From positions 2,232,001-2,296,000 of the forward strand of contig JAVLRN010000010.1 of assembly GCA_032821775.1 (NCBI GenBank): 64,000 bases of DNA. The letters run 5' to 3'. Numbering within the stretch: the first letter of the stretch is position 1; each line of letters begins with the position of its first letter. Source of the DNA: Sanguinoderma infundibulare (taxonomy: Eukaryota; Basidiomycota; Agaricomycetes; Polyporales; Polyporaceae). Shown here in pieces: positions 44,603-56,524 of the stretch. Position numbers and translations under genes: made by a program. The notes under the pieces are model-generated. The model ran no database searches. It was not told the origin of the DNA and saw nothing but the letters and a program-made list of their open reading frames with translations.

Positions 44603-46569
44603 CGGAGGTGCGGAGAGGGCCTATGCAGCAGAAGAGGGAGGAGGGACGAGAGCGGCACTCGGTCCTTGGAGGCGGCATGGTGTTTGAGCGGGCCTTATAA
44701 ATCTCCAGTGCTCGCTTCGCGACTCCGGAATTCTGTAGGCACCACCGTAGAGGGCGGCGCAGGTAGAGACCGAATGCTTCTGGCTTCTCGCAACCATCTC
44801 GGCATCAGTTGGCGTCGGCGCAATCCACATACGCATCTAAGGGGTAACCGCACAGCGCTCAGCTGCAGCCACACTGCAGATTCGTCGAGGGTCCAGGTCA
44901 GCAGTGTCGGAGCAGAGACTTGCTGATAGAGACATCCGAGTACCATGTGAGGGCAGTCGGGAAGCATCAGCACGCGAGCACGCACCATTCTGCTGCCACG
45001 AAGTGTGAGAAAGGCGGGGCCAGAGTTGGCCAAGGTATCATCGTGATGATCTCCTCTCTTCTTGCGCGTCCTTGGGCCTTCGGAACCCTTGCCAAGCCTC
45101 AGCCTCCCGCGCCTACAATGTGGTATTGCAGACAAATACACGAGATGGGCCCGAGGAACGACGGATGATGATGATGACATTTTGCTGATAACTGCGTCAT
45201 CACGACTTATCATCGAAGGCCACATGGAAGAGTTTCCATAGCGAACGAGAGTTCTGCGTCGCTGGCGTTGCGAGGCCGCTGGAGCGAATCCTCCAAAAAT
45301 AGTCCGACAGACACCCCAACGCGGACCCGTGACCGTATCCTGCCTCAATTATTGTCACATGAAGAGCCTCGAATCGAGTAGAATATCTGGAAACGCACCA
45401 CTTGGGTCAGGACCTCCTGGTGGCCGAGAGTGATGGCTTTTGGGCTTGATCGAGATGATCAGTATGTCCTAAAGAGCGGATTGAACGCCAACTCTTGATG
45501 ACCTTATCGTAGCGGGTGCTGATCTCAACATCGATGCGCAACCTCAGCTTCGAGCTCCCCACTATAGGCCAGCCCACCGCTGTATTGAAGCGAACGAAGG
45601 GAACTGAATATGAGGCAACGATAGTGGGTTGATCCCTAGAAGGACACATCAGAACCAAAGTCCGAGCGCAGAGATAAGGCCACATACTGGTCGTGGTCGC
45701 GTCAATCATTTTGCTGCGCTAAGAGTAAGGGCCTGTTCGGCAACGAGTTGCGGAGTTGCGGTACCTCAAACCTAGGCAGTGGCGCGGGATGCAATAATCA
45801 TGGTTTCGACTAGGAATCGGAAGCGCATTCGCCATCACCATATCGAAATCACGCGGCGTGCACAACGGCGGGTGAATCCGTCCGGCTCTGTGCGATGACG
45901 CATTCAGGTATATCCGAGAAGTTGAGAAGCCAGGCCAAATCCCCCTGATCAGGCCAGATTTGTTTGACCGTCTATCTCTGCCCACCGCGCGATTCAAATG
46001 TACGGCGGTACGAGGCCTTGCCCTGCAAATCAGAAGCAACCTACGTAGCAGCACGTCATCAGCCAGCTCCTTCCAAGGGGTCAAATGCACAAGAATGCAC
46101 ATGGCTACTCACCACTCACGCGCTTCCCGACGTCCTTCTTTGAATGACAGAGGCAGGGTCCCCCATCACGAAGCGGCACTCGCCCTGCGAGCGATAGAAT
46201 GGCGTTATAGCACGTACCGCAGCATCGAAAGGACCGAATCGCAAGACCAACGCGCGTGCGTGCGTGTGCGAATGCAGAGTTGACACTGTAAGATGTTCCA
46301 TGTCCCGCCCGACGTCGCGACAGCATGGAGGTACTGCAAGGGGCCGGTGCCGAACTCAGGCACCGAAGCCTCGTGCTCAAGCATTGCGTCAAGATCAGTA
46401 CAAATGACCCGCACGAGATGAACGCGATGGCGATACTCTACACATCAAACCCGAAACCCATAAACTTCCAAGATGCACCGGCACCATGGCGCGTGCGGTC
46501 GTCCCAGACCCGCAGAGCATACATAATCCTACAGAGTCCGAAGACCGTGATGTGTGTTCCGCCCTCACC
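44603..46569. other. Gene-poor stretch
   Basis: About 2 kb without a splice-consistent frame or recognisable motif. The first ~150 bp are the promoter side of the protease at 43064-44602. Confidence 0.4.
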
Positions 46570-47277
46570 TCACACGGAGGAGACGACGTGCTCGAGGAAC
46601 GGGTATCTGGCACACGATTCAGCACAGAAAGCTCTCGTGAGAGAGTGCGACGATGCGTACTCGTGGTCGTCCAAGAACCCCCTGTCGCTCGCTATAGCGC
46701 TCGCATACTGCCCGAGGGACAGCCCGGACGTCAATGCGAGCTCCTGGTAGTGTCCACTTGCAACGTCGAGGTGGTACTCGTCGAACGGGATCCTGGGTAA
46801 GGCATTTCTGAGTATCGTGCAAAGCATGAACAAAGCCACTTACAACTGCGCGAGCGCGCGGTTCACGTCCAAGATCGTGCACCCGCCCGGGTTCTCGACG
46901 ACCATGAAGACCTCCCCGTCCCCGTTCTCGAACTCGAGCCGCTCTACCGGCGGAAACGTCGCAAACGCACACGATGCGTTCGGGTGCGTGCACAGCGGCC
47001 CGTATTGCGCGTATCGGCACTCGGGGAACGTGGGGAGGTGGGTGAGCAGAATTGACACCGCATCGGGGATCGAGGGGGGTGGAGGCGGAGACGGCGACGG
47101 CGACGGCGTTGGCGATGGCGACGGGGAAGGAATGTGGGCCGAGATGGATTGGCGGCGCGTGCGCGAGTCAGAATGGGGCGACTGGGAGAAGTGGAGGTAG
47201 AAGTAGAGCGGGTGAAACTGGATGGGGTTGTAGGGGTGGACGGTGCGGATTTTAGTGTAAGGGAGTTGTGTATACTG
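46570..47277 (-). CDS. Hypothetical protein, possibly DUF6699-like, 5' end missing
   Basis: Two exons (about 47277-46844 and 46792-46570) join in phase across a GTAAGT...CCCAG intron. The first has a Ser/Pro-rich low-complexity run (HIPSPSPSPTPSPSPSPP) and then FPPVERLEFENGDGEVFMVVENPGGCTILDVNRALAQL. This is like the beta-strand/helix pattern of DUF6699 proteins (a ...VTVLDVL... block). The second is GFLDDHEYASSHSLTRAFC and ends at 46570. No in-frame ATG exists upstream, so an unseen first exon is needed or the gene is truncated. Family assignment is weak. Confidence 0.4.
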
Positions 47278-48184
47278 TTCAGCTGTTGGACAGTGTCAGC
47301 TAAGCGTCTTCACAAGACCCAGTAGAAACTTAGCGAACAGGGCTAATAACACTACGTGGGGCATGACGTGCAGATAGAGAAACGACCGTGAGGTCCGTCG
47401 CGGGGCTCGTCACACGGCCCGCTGAACAGCCGCTTAAGGTCCGGCGCAAGGGCATTCAAACTGACGGAGCGACCGTCAGATGACCCCGAAATACTCCGAT
47501 CGATCGCAAGTCCCGGTCGATCCACTTGTGTACGTGCGCCAGCAAATCACAAGGCAAGTGCTGGAGCTGCGTCAAGTCCCTAATGGGGCCTGTTGAGCGC
47601 ACCACAGCGGGTTGTTGTACCGCATGTATCCAGGAACTAAGCTGCCGAGCGACGGGAGGAGCGGAGAAGGTGCAAGAACCACGAATCCTAATTGGTTAAA
47701 GTGAAACAGGCGCCCACCGTGTCGTCAACGAAGAGGCAGCTGTATGCGCTGTCAACTGTCCATTGCGTCATCGAGCCTCGAAGACTCGGCCAGGCAGAGG
47801 ATGTGCAGTCGGGAATGTATCATACAGCGGGGCAAAACTCCTCGGCCAACGCAAGGACATTGGTGGGAGCTGCGTGGGTCACTTCCGTATCGTTTCCCAA
47901 AGAACAGAGACGGTAAAGGGGCACATGAAGCGGTCCTCGAGTACTGCAAGAACTTGGCCTCCAGAAACATAGAGCTTTCGGCGCGTCACAGGAAATAACG
48001 GACTGGCTGACGCATGGGATGGTTTACCCACGGATTCGTCCGCGCGCCTCGAGCGAGGTACGGCGGCTTGGTAATCACCAGCCAGCAATCCATTGGGAGA
48101 ATACGCCAAGACGTTTTGGGCTCGTTGGAGTGGGGAAGAATGCAGATGGAAGGAAGGTGGAGAAGAAAAGGAGAATGCAAAGAC

Positions 48185-48498
48185 TCACCGAAGCAAGCAT
48201 TCGCGCGCATACAGCTGCTTATCTCGCAGACGGCAGCGTGTCCCACGAGAACGCAAGTGAGGCTTCTCCAACTCAAGCCATCGACCGCACCCGCCCCGCC
48301 GATTGCCGTAATACGTCGGAGGGGCAGGCCGTAGCCTGCGGTGAATAGGGCAGCTTGCCACTTTGTGTCGTCCTTGCTGTAGACGTCCCGCAATCTCCGA
48401 CAGGTCTGGGAAACGGCGACATGTGACGGTAGATCGCCAAGGAAGTGTTCCCAGGTGATAAAGAGCAGAGCATCAGAGAGTGACAGCAGAGTGGGCAT
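48185..48498 (-). CDS. F-box-like protein, first exon only
   Basis: From the ATG at 48498 the frame reads DALLFITWEHFLGDLPSHVA, QTCRRLRDVYSKDDTKW and GLSWRSLTCVLVGHAAVCEI. This is the arrangement of short Agaricomycete F-box-like proteins, in which a degenerate F-box precedes a WRS...CEIxSC block. A GTGAGT donor follows ACFG at about 48186, but I found no acceptor that continues the protein. It is either a 3'-truncated relic or a gene whose later exons I cannot see. Confidence 0.4.
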
Positions 48499-51089
48499 GG
48501 CCAAGTCGAAAGAAGAGCGAGACGCCGGCGAGAGTGCAGGCAAGAACGAGGGCGTGGCAGCGGGTAAGGGTCGGGGGAATGTGGATAGATGGGAAGAGCA
48601 GGGTGGGAGACGCAGAGGGGGGTGGTAGCCAAGGAAGACCGGCTTACTCGGTGCGTTTGCGAGGCCTGAGCCGAACGTGAGCCTTGGTGGGGGACGGCGC
48701 AGCGCGCAGATGTCGAGGCGAGAGACGTGCAGGGAAAGATGTCTGCCCTCTGTCGCCCGTTTTTAGGCGAAAGCGGTAAGGTAAGCAGCCACGACCATGT
48801 CGCGAGAACTTTGAGTGCTGGGGTTCCGAATCTCCGGGCAGCCCCGTCCTGAGATCAGCCGTCGGTCGGTCGAGCCAGGTTTCGACGGCGGGTCGCGCGG
48901 GGGGAGTGCCAGTGCTGAGGGGAACATGGTGGATTTTGCCAACGATGAGAGCGGCACAAACGAGCCTTACGGCCTGAGTTCTCGACTCCAGCTCCGACCC
49001 TCTCCCATGTCCGCTCATTGCCGGACCCCGGAAACTGGTCCTCAGGGTCCTTTCCGCATTCGGACATCTAAGCGCGCAAACTTTGGCGGCAGCACCGCCG
49101 CGCACTGCACGTTTCAATCAGCACTCATCCCTCTCATCGCCCGCGGCGACCTCTGGGATCCTCTCGGCCGCCTTCGTCTGCGCTTCTTCCTCCACGCTTG
49201 CGCTGTGAAACCACGGTCAAATACCGCGAAATGAAGATGGAGATACTGCGGCCCCGCGAAGAACGAGGACGATCCGTTCGCCATGTCATTCAACTTCAAG
49301 CACAGCCATAACTTTCGCGCTGCTGGTCATCCCCACTCTAGCGGACTGTAATCATCTTCTGCCATTTCAGTCAACGTACTGTTAATACGCTGCACTCGTG
49401 CCGACGCATACGAAGTGGCTCTATCTTTAGCGAGCCTGATTGCCGGGCGATCAACTTAAGAATCCCTATTCCTGGCTCGTTACCGTGCGGGTGAGTGCCG
49501 CTTCTTCTGTATGTATTGCGCTTCTTGGACGCCCTTCCGCCGCCCTCAGGCTCTTGTCGTCGTCTTCTTCTTGCTTGCTATCTAAAACTCGCATGGAAAG
49601 TCGGCCCTATGGCGAGACCGACACCGCGCTGTGCCACGGCTTGCCCGCCATTCGCTGCTCATCCGGAACTTGCGTGGATCCAGGTCGTATCGGTCGATAC
49701 GTGTAACGTACGTCGCCGTCAGCTACTGGTCAACGCCTCATTTATCACTGATTGCGGTGAAAAGAGAGTTGGCCAGATGCGCTGACATCACTGTACAGGC
49801 TCTAAGCGACCGACATTATCCCGTCCATGCCGGCATCCTGTGCAACACATTACTGGTCGTCCAAAATCTGCGTCACCTTAAGTTCGCCGGCATTTCGAAA
49901 CGTCCGAGTCGAGGCCGCCTACTCACCGCCCTTTGCCCAGTGTCGACCTGCTGAACTTCCCGGTCCGAACGTCCGGATGACGTCAGTAGGCACCATCCTT
50001 CTCCCCCTCGGAGGCCGTTTGGACGAGACTGGGGCACTGCGCTGTCATCTCTTTGTCAAGGTCAACGAAATACAACGGAGCGCCAGGACAGCTGCGCAGA
50101 ACGACCTCAGACAAGCTCAAAGTTAAATCGGGAGTCGCGCACCCGATCATGCACGCGAAGCGTTTGAGGAAGACGGTGATTGGAAGGGGCGTGGGGTCTG
50201 CGAAATGCAACGCTCTGGATCATCTCCTCGAGCGACTCCCGAGTCTTGCCGAGGCGTGCGCGAGCTCAGACTCGGATAGGAGCGAAGCCGCAGGGGTAAC
50301 GCGGTGAGCCCAGGTCTCTTGTGCGCGATCTGACCTATCGCAAAGGCGGAGAGGGTGCCATCAGCCATTGCCTTCTTACCTTGTCGATGTCGAAGGGCCA
50401 GACCGCCCTCACAGTTGCTCCGAAGTGAAGGACAGGACACCTTGGAAACGGGGTTTGGCTTCGCCATCTGGACGAAATCTGCAGACGGCCGCGTTGGCCT
50501 CCCCGTACGGCATTCGCCCACGTCGGCATCGGAAGGCCCATCGACGGCCTCGCACCTTCGCATCGGAGTTTCCTACCGCCAGGCGGTTGGTGTTGGGGTG
50601 CGGGAGATACACCGTCTTCGGTTGCCCGCAAAGCCGCTCGTGGTGGACCTTGCGGGCTAGACGAAGCAGAGGACCATGTTCATGGGCGCGTTCTCGATCC
50701 CTGTCCAGCCGACCCTGAGGACCTCGCCATCGTCGCGGCAGCGACAACGGGGCATAGCGGGATCGTGACTTGCCTCTGGGTTGCGCGCATTCTGTGACAG
50801 GGAAAGAGGATGAGGTGTTAGCGTGGCACCGTTGCGTCTGGATGGATGGATGGATGGAGGAGACGGAGACGTCGAAGTCCGGCAGATGAATGAGCATGAC
50901 TCGCATGCGGTCCTAAAGGAAGTGGTGTATTCGTGATAAGCCAGATCGAAGTGGGTCTTCATGTTCCAGAGCTGCGTGCGGACGGCGGGTGGGAGGCGTC
51001 GGACCAGACAAAGGTCCAGATCCACGTGCACCGCCTCCTGGGGGCGAAGGGAGGTACCATAGTGCCATGCAGGAAGCGTCGCGCGCAGC
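48499..51089. other. Gene-poor stretch
   Basis: Overlapping short frames in all registers; none has splice-consistent extension or recognisable motifs. Confidence 0.35.
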
Positions 51090-51393
51090 CTCAAAAAACT
51101 CTGCGGTTCGAACAGCAGCATCCACGACGACCACTGCAGCCATACGCGAAGACGGGATGCGGCGCGCCACCTTCTCGGTGACTGTGGCTACCGGACTGGC
51201 GGCGTGTGGAGCCGACTCGCCGTATGTTGATGTCGAAGATGCCCATCATCGCGTACGCGGCGGCGGCGTCCTCGGGCTGCGTCGACCCGCGCCTGCTTGT
51301 CACGACGGGGATGGTGGTGTCTTGTTCGTCGTGACGAGGCAGCGGCCACCTGTCGTGGACTCGATGACGGGCGGGATGATCGACCCACCCCAT
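51090..51393 (-). pseudogene. HET-domain-like relic
   Basis: Minus-strand RRGSTQPEDAAAAYAMMGIFDINI resembles the conserved 'TTRxEDxAYxLMGIFD' block of fungal HET (heterokaryon incompatibility) proteins. In the next frame it is followed by TYGES, the expected YGE block. The frame change within ten codons and the absence of a start or flanking domain point to a decayed fragment. Confidence 0.4.
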
Positions 51394-52133
51394 CGTCTGC
51401 GCAGGGTTGGCAAGGTAAGTAATTTCTCAAGCCGTCATCCGCTACCCACCTACTCACATAACTCTTGACGTGTCCGTGCAAGCACTCGAGATGAGCGTCC
51501 GACCAGGGAGGGCGTCTCGACACCTCGGATGGTAATGCGCGATACCATCACACTAGGGGCGGACCATGGCGGTGGCGGCTTCTCGTGCTCCTCTTGACAC
51601 CCCGGTCACGCACTGCTTGCTAGCGATGGCTTAGACCGGTAAGCTGAAGTACTATGCAGCACTGTGCAGCGCTGGACTCGATGGGGTAATTGCTCCCCTT
51701 TTGATCCGATCTAGAGGTATAACCATCTGCACAGCCTGTACTGTGAACAAAAGCGACGCCGGAGCGTGGTGCTGTCCCCGCCTGTGACCGCATACTACTT
51801 ATTTGTCGCGTCGTTATTTTTTGACAGCGTGGATTGACCCTCCCAACCGTCGATGGACAACAGGCAGCTGATTGGATCACGGTGAGCGCAATCCTCGGCT
51901 TTCTGGGGCCGAACCTGATAAACCTCGCAGACCCAGCATTGCAGCACCCCTCTCTCCGCTATACACCACATTGGCCGCAGCGCGGCTATCGGGCTAGGGC
52001 CGCTTCGAAACTACAAGATGGTCGCGGATCGGAGTTATAGTGAGGACTTGTCTTTATGGACGCTTTGTGAAATTCTGATTGACAAAATCGTGCAGTGGGC
52101 AGACCACGTCCCAGGAAATCACGTCCTTTGAGA
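51394..52133. other. Intergenic, no supported gene
   Basis: No motif or splice-consistent frame. Contains the presumed promoter of the glycoprotein locus beginning near 52134. Confidence 0.35.
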
Positions 52134-53496
52134 ATCCGACGAGCACTCGTTCTCTCCACAGCTTTCTGCGCATTTCTCCCCATCACGGACGCCCAGTTCC
52201 AAGTAGACACGCCCAATCCACCGACGCAGTGCGTTCCGGTGCAGGTTTTGTGGTCGGGGGGCGAAGCGCCCTTCTTTCTCGCCATCGTTCCCGAAGGGGT
52301 CACCGGGGTGGCTGCGTTGCAGCAGTTCTCTGGCCTCACGGGCACGTCGTTCACATGGTCCACGAATATCTCCGCAGGGACCTCCATCGCTCTCGTGATG
52401 ACGGACAATACCGGCGCGGTCAGCCAATCGGAACCGGTCACCATCCAATCCGGGTCGGACAGCTCGTGTCTCTCGGCGTCGTCCCAGTCGAGCGCTCTCA
52501 GTATCGGGTCGTCGAGCAGTTCAACAAGCTCTGGCGCGACGCAGACGTCCTCATCGGTATCCGAGTCTCAGCGTACTGTCACTCTAGCAGTCACTGTGCG
52601 CGCCAGCGCCAGCGCCGGATTTGCTTCGGGCACGTTAAGTGTCGTGTCGTCGACGGGCAAGTAAACCACTACCAGTCTGACCTCAGGTCATCTCAGATCA
52701 CATCTTTCTTCTCCAGAGACGGTCTCAGCCCGCGGGACTGACGGAGCCAGTCCGTCAACGGGCCCGGCTTCAACCTCGCCGACTATCGGTAACCTGTCCC
52801 GAGGTGCTATTGGCGGGATTGCCGCTGGTGCGGTGATGTTCGTGATGCTGGTCGCGGGGGTATTCTTCTGGTTAGGAAGGTCGCAGAGGGGATGCTGGCG
52901 GAGTAGGAGGACGACGCTCGGAGAGCTCGGTGCGTCATCCTGTTGTCGATGCTCAATGGGTTCCGCGGGCTAAAAGTTCGAAGACGACGTCTCTTCGGAT
53001 CACCGTCGTTCTGCACGTCCGACAATCCTTGAAACCGTTTCTGTACAGCAAGAACGGCTGCTCGTATCGCACGGGGCAAGAGATACCGAGTGGAACTCGT
53101 CGCTCGATATGTTTGGACGAGGTCGAACGTCGATGGTACCTGGCACGCATACTCAGAGTGAGACGTGGGCCACGGTGGTATTCAAATTCACTCTGCCTTA
53201 TCACGTGTGATTCGACTGATTGTCCGGTACGCCATTAGGGGGGTTCATCGACAACCGGTGCCGGCCTGGACGAAGGCCGGTTTCCTAATCTAAGGATCCC
53301 CGGTCAAGGTCTCTCGAAGCATGGCGAGGCTCAACAGACACCTCAACCTCTTACATCATCACCAAATGGATTAGCGTCGTGGAGATTAGGCAGGGAGAGC
53401 AACGTGGAAGGACTGCCGCAGTACGACACTCCCGCAGACGATGGCATGAGCGACTCCGCTCCGTCTACAGCACCACCGCCATACTGTACACTGTGA
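52134..53496 (+). CDS. Secreted single-pass membrane glycoprotein without a visible start codon
   Basis: The first exon encodes a signal peptide (RRALVLSTAFCAFLPITDA) and a domain with CVPVQVLWSGGEAPFFLAI, LQQFSGLTGTSFTWSTNIS and a Ser/Thr-rich stalk to about 52560-52660. A later exon (about 52710-52920) has LSRGAIGGIAAGAV with a membrane segment VMFVMLVAGVFFWLG and a basic stop-transfer. A last piece (about 53388-53496) ends in a Pro/Tyr tail, SAPSTAPPPYCTL. Introns between these could not be fixed. No in-frame ATG precedes the signal peptide: the codon where one is expected (52134-52136) is ATC. Related to 36011-36188 and, more distantly, to 40573-41683. Confidence 0.55.
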
Positions 53497-53885
53497 AACT
53501 GTGTGGTGTATATTTTCCTTCGTTTCACTTCCAGTCAGACTGAACCTCGCACGGCGACGCCAGACATCCGAACCGATTAGCGCAGGATCATCATGGTGCC
53601 TTCAAATCGGTCCAGTTTGGGCCCTTAGTTCTTAGACTGCATTGCGACAAAACGGTGCGTGCTCGCATCGTGATGTTCTCCGCATGACGTCTTCATCAGC
53701 CAGCCTCCGCTGTGGCAGCCTCTGGACTGACGCTGCGGACCCGAACCCTTCACTCTGGCCGCGGCTGACTGCGAAGTAGTTGGTGCTCACATGCGCATGT
53801 AAATGCCGCTGGTGCCAACGAACACTGGTATCCCCGTCTCTTCCTCTCCCTCGCCTCTACCGTCCAGTACCTTGCAACACGTGCA

Positions 53886-55513
53886 ATGGCTCGCTTCTCC
53901 GTCCTCCTCGCCCTTGTCGCTGCCACCGTCGCCGTCTCGGCCAACCCGATCGTCATCCGCGACTCGCTCATCACGCTCCCCATCGCGCGCCGCTTCAACG
54001 GGACCGGCCACATGGTGAACCTCCCCAAACTGGACCGGGCGCGGGCGAAGGTGCTCAAGGCACGCTCGCAGGCGACTGCCATGAGTGACCCCTCCTCTTC
54101 ATCGAAACTCTTGGCAACCTTCAATGTCCCCGCGACGCACCATGTGGTCATATACACGGCAAACGTCGGCATAGGCTCTCCCCCGACAACGTACCAGCTC
54201 ATCGTCGATACGGGCTCGTCCAACACTTGGGTCGGCGCAGGCAGGCCGTACGTGAAGACAAGCACCAGCGTCGACACGCGCCAGAGGGTGGTAAGTCCGA
54301 ATTCGCCTGGCCACATTTGTGAGATGAGAATCAGGATGGTTGCTCACTTGTGAATTTCGATTTTCAGGCAATGGGCTACGGTTCGGGCTCGTTCTCGGGC
54401 AAGGAGTACATCGACACTGTGACGATTGGCGACCTCGTCATCGAGAAGCAGAGCATCGGTGTTGCCTCTACCTCCATCGGCTTCGACGGCGTGGACGTGG
54501 ACGGTATCCTCGGTATCGGCCCCACCGACCTCACTGTAGACACTGTAGTTGATGCTGCCTCGACCTCCAACGGCTTCGAAGGCGTGGACAGTATCCAAGG
54601 TATCGTCCCCACCGACCTCACTCAGGGCATGACCTCGTCCAAGGCCCAGGTCCCCACAGTTGTGGACAACGCGTTCGCACAGCGCTTGATCAACGCGAAA
54701 GTCATCGGGATCTCGTTCGAGCCAACAACGGCGCCGTCTGTCACCAACGGCGAGCTGACGTTCGGCGGCGTGGACAACAGCAAGTTCATGGGCGACATCG
54801 CATATGTGTAGGTCTGGGGTTGCGCTTCACTTGAGCGTTGCTGACTGGGATGTATGTATATAGGCCGATCACTTCCACGAGCCCCGCGTCTGCGTACGTC
54901 GGCATCGACCAGTCGATCACCTACGGCACTTCGGGCACGAGTATCCTCTCGTCCACAGCTGGCATCACCGACACGGGCACCACCCTCATCCTGCTCGCCT
55001 CCGGTCAGTCGCTCGTACTACCTCCGCAGGACAGAAACTAACTGACCCATTGTGTTTGTTCTCGCTGGAATCAGACGCGTTCGCTAGGTACAAGCAGGCG
55101 ACGGGCGCCGTTATGGACGTCGCCACTGGGCTGCTCAGGATCACCCCCGCCCAATACGCGAACCTCAGGAGCCTCTCCTTCCACATTGGCAGCAACACGT
55201 ACGAGCTCACGCCCAACGCACAGATCTGGCCTCGTTCTGTACGTTTTCTCCCGCTTGTTCATCTTCGGCTCCGTATCTCCTCGCCCCTTGCTGACTCGGC
55301 CGCGTTGATTTCGTTTTGCAGCTGAACACGCTCATCGGTGGCTATCCGAACGCTATCTACCTCATCGTGAGCGACCTCGGCTCGACATCGGGCCAGGGCC
55401 TCGACTTCATCAACGGCTACGCGTTCCTCGAGCGGTTTTACCACGTCTACGACTCCGCGAACAGGCAAGTCGGCTTTGCCATGACGCAGTTCACCCATGC
55501 CACCACAAATTGA
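53886..55513 (+). CDS. Secreted aspartic peptidase (A1, polyporopepsin type), copy 5 with internal repeat
   Basis: Exons 53886-54290, 54368-54807, 54864-55003, 55075-55238 and 55322-55513 give 446 residues in phase. Signal peptide, VDTGSSNTWVG, flap GYGSGSFSG and DTGTTLILLAS are intact. Exon 2 is 87 nt longer than in its inverted duplicate (34081-35621). The block STSIGFDGVDVDGILGIGP and TDLT is followed by a second, diverged version, STSNGFEGVDSIQGIVP and TDLTQGMTSS. The extra 29 residues duplicate a loop near the substrate cleft, so folding or specificity may differ. Also KKYV of other copies is RPYV here. Confidence 0.9.
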
Positions 55514-55769
55514 GGGCTAGGGACGTTTTGCTTCTTTGGGTTGAATGTGGACGTCGTCGTCTTCAAATTATGTCGTTCTGTCTTGATACTTACCCAGATC
55601 CTCGATCATCGTTGGCGTCAGTTATTTCATCGTACTCATGCGCACGTTTGTCGTTTGATATCAGGACTATTCAATGGAGAGTTTAATTCAATCTAGCCGT
55701 CGGCCCGTCGGTATCCGAATCCGAATTTGGAAGTATAGCCGCCCATTGTGACGTAGCACCACCGTCTCG
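55514..55769. other. Spacer inside the duplicated segment
   Basis: Matches the spacer between the two proteases of the left arm (33764-34080) in reverse complement. No gene. Confidence 0.5.
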
Positions 55770-55890
55770 CACCCGCTTCAACCCGGACCGGCGCGGCGAG
55801 CATCGTGAAGGCGGACCAGGCCCGCGCGCAGATGCTCAAGTCGTACTCGCATGCATGCTCGGATATCTCTGCCGACACAGACATCAGCAA
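55770..55890 (+). pseudogene. Propeptide fragment of a protease copy
   Basis: CGCTTCAACCCGGACCGG and AGATGCTCAAGTC match the propeptide of the pseudogene at 32296-33763 (RRFNPDRR; RAQMLKS; HACSDISAD). Neither the signal peptide nor any active-site motif remains. The similarity ends at ~55890, marking the end of the duplicated arm. Confidence 0.7.
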
Positions 55891-56524
55891 AAGTGCAGAA
55901 CGGGCGGGCATCAATAGGCGTGAACCCACTCAAGTACGCTTCTCTCAATCGCCCCGATTTTCCGCCACAAACCTAACGAGTTTACTCGACTCCCGGTTGA
56001 GCTCGCCTGAGCCCAATTTAGGTGTGCGAGGCACGTTTGAAGCGGCATGGGCCCGTTCGAGCCAATTTGAGCCAATTGACGCGTTGGGACGGCGTGATTA
56101 GGAGCACTTGGGTGAATTGGGTGTGAACGGGTACGCGCCTGTACGCGCCTGCGTGGTCCGAGGTATCCTGTAAATACAATTAATCTGGTCAGTTCTACAT
56201 CAATGTATGCATTGGGTGCATATCCGAGCGACCCACCTGAAGGGGAGAGTGCCGGGCCATTGGTAAATGCCCATTAGCTTGTGTTGATTACGTGCATACG
56301 CGCACGCCTGTGTACGAAAGGGACACAACATATGAAATTAGCAGGTATATTCAGAATTGCTCAGCAGCCAGGCACGCTCAGGCATCAAATGCATCAAGAA
56401 ACATGCATTACCATCAAAACCGAATGCTACAGAACAGTCCGAATGATGCGCTCGACTACCATTGCTCGCGCACGTCGCCCACACCTCACGCGCCCCGCTG
56501 CCCACGCCTCAGGCACCCTGTCGC
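55891..56524. other. Intergenic
   Basis: No supported gene; the last ~200 bp may be the 3'UTR of the minus-strand gene at 56525. Confidence 0.4.

Larger units (their letters stand above)
53609..55890 (+). repeat. Inverted segmental duplication, right arm
   Basis: Reverse-complement counterpart of 33560-35899: shared ~280-bp promoter, the protease gene, the ~180-bp downstream spacer, and the beginning of a second protease copy. The arms are ~18 kb apart. Confidence 0.85.

Noticed and set aside
50147..50906. Minus-strand frames containing KVHHERLCGQPKTVYLPHP as a possible gene
   Set aside because: No splice-consistent extension and no recognisable family; possibly part of the nearby HET-like relic, but not supportable.
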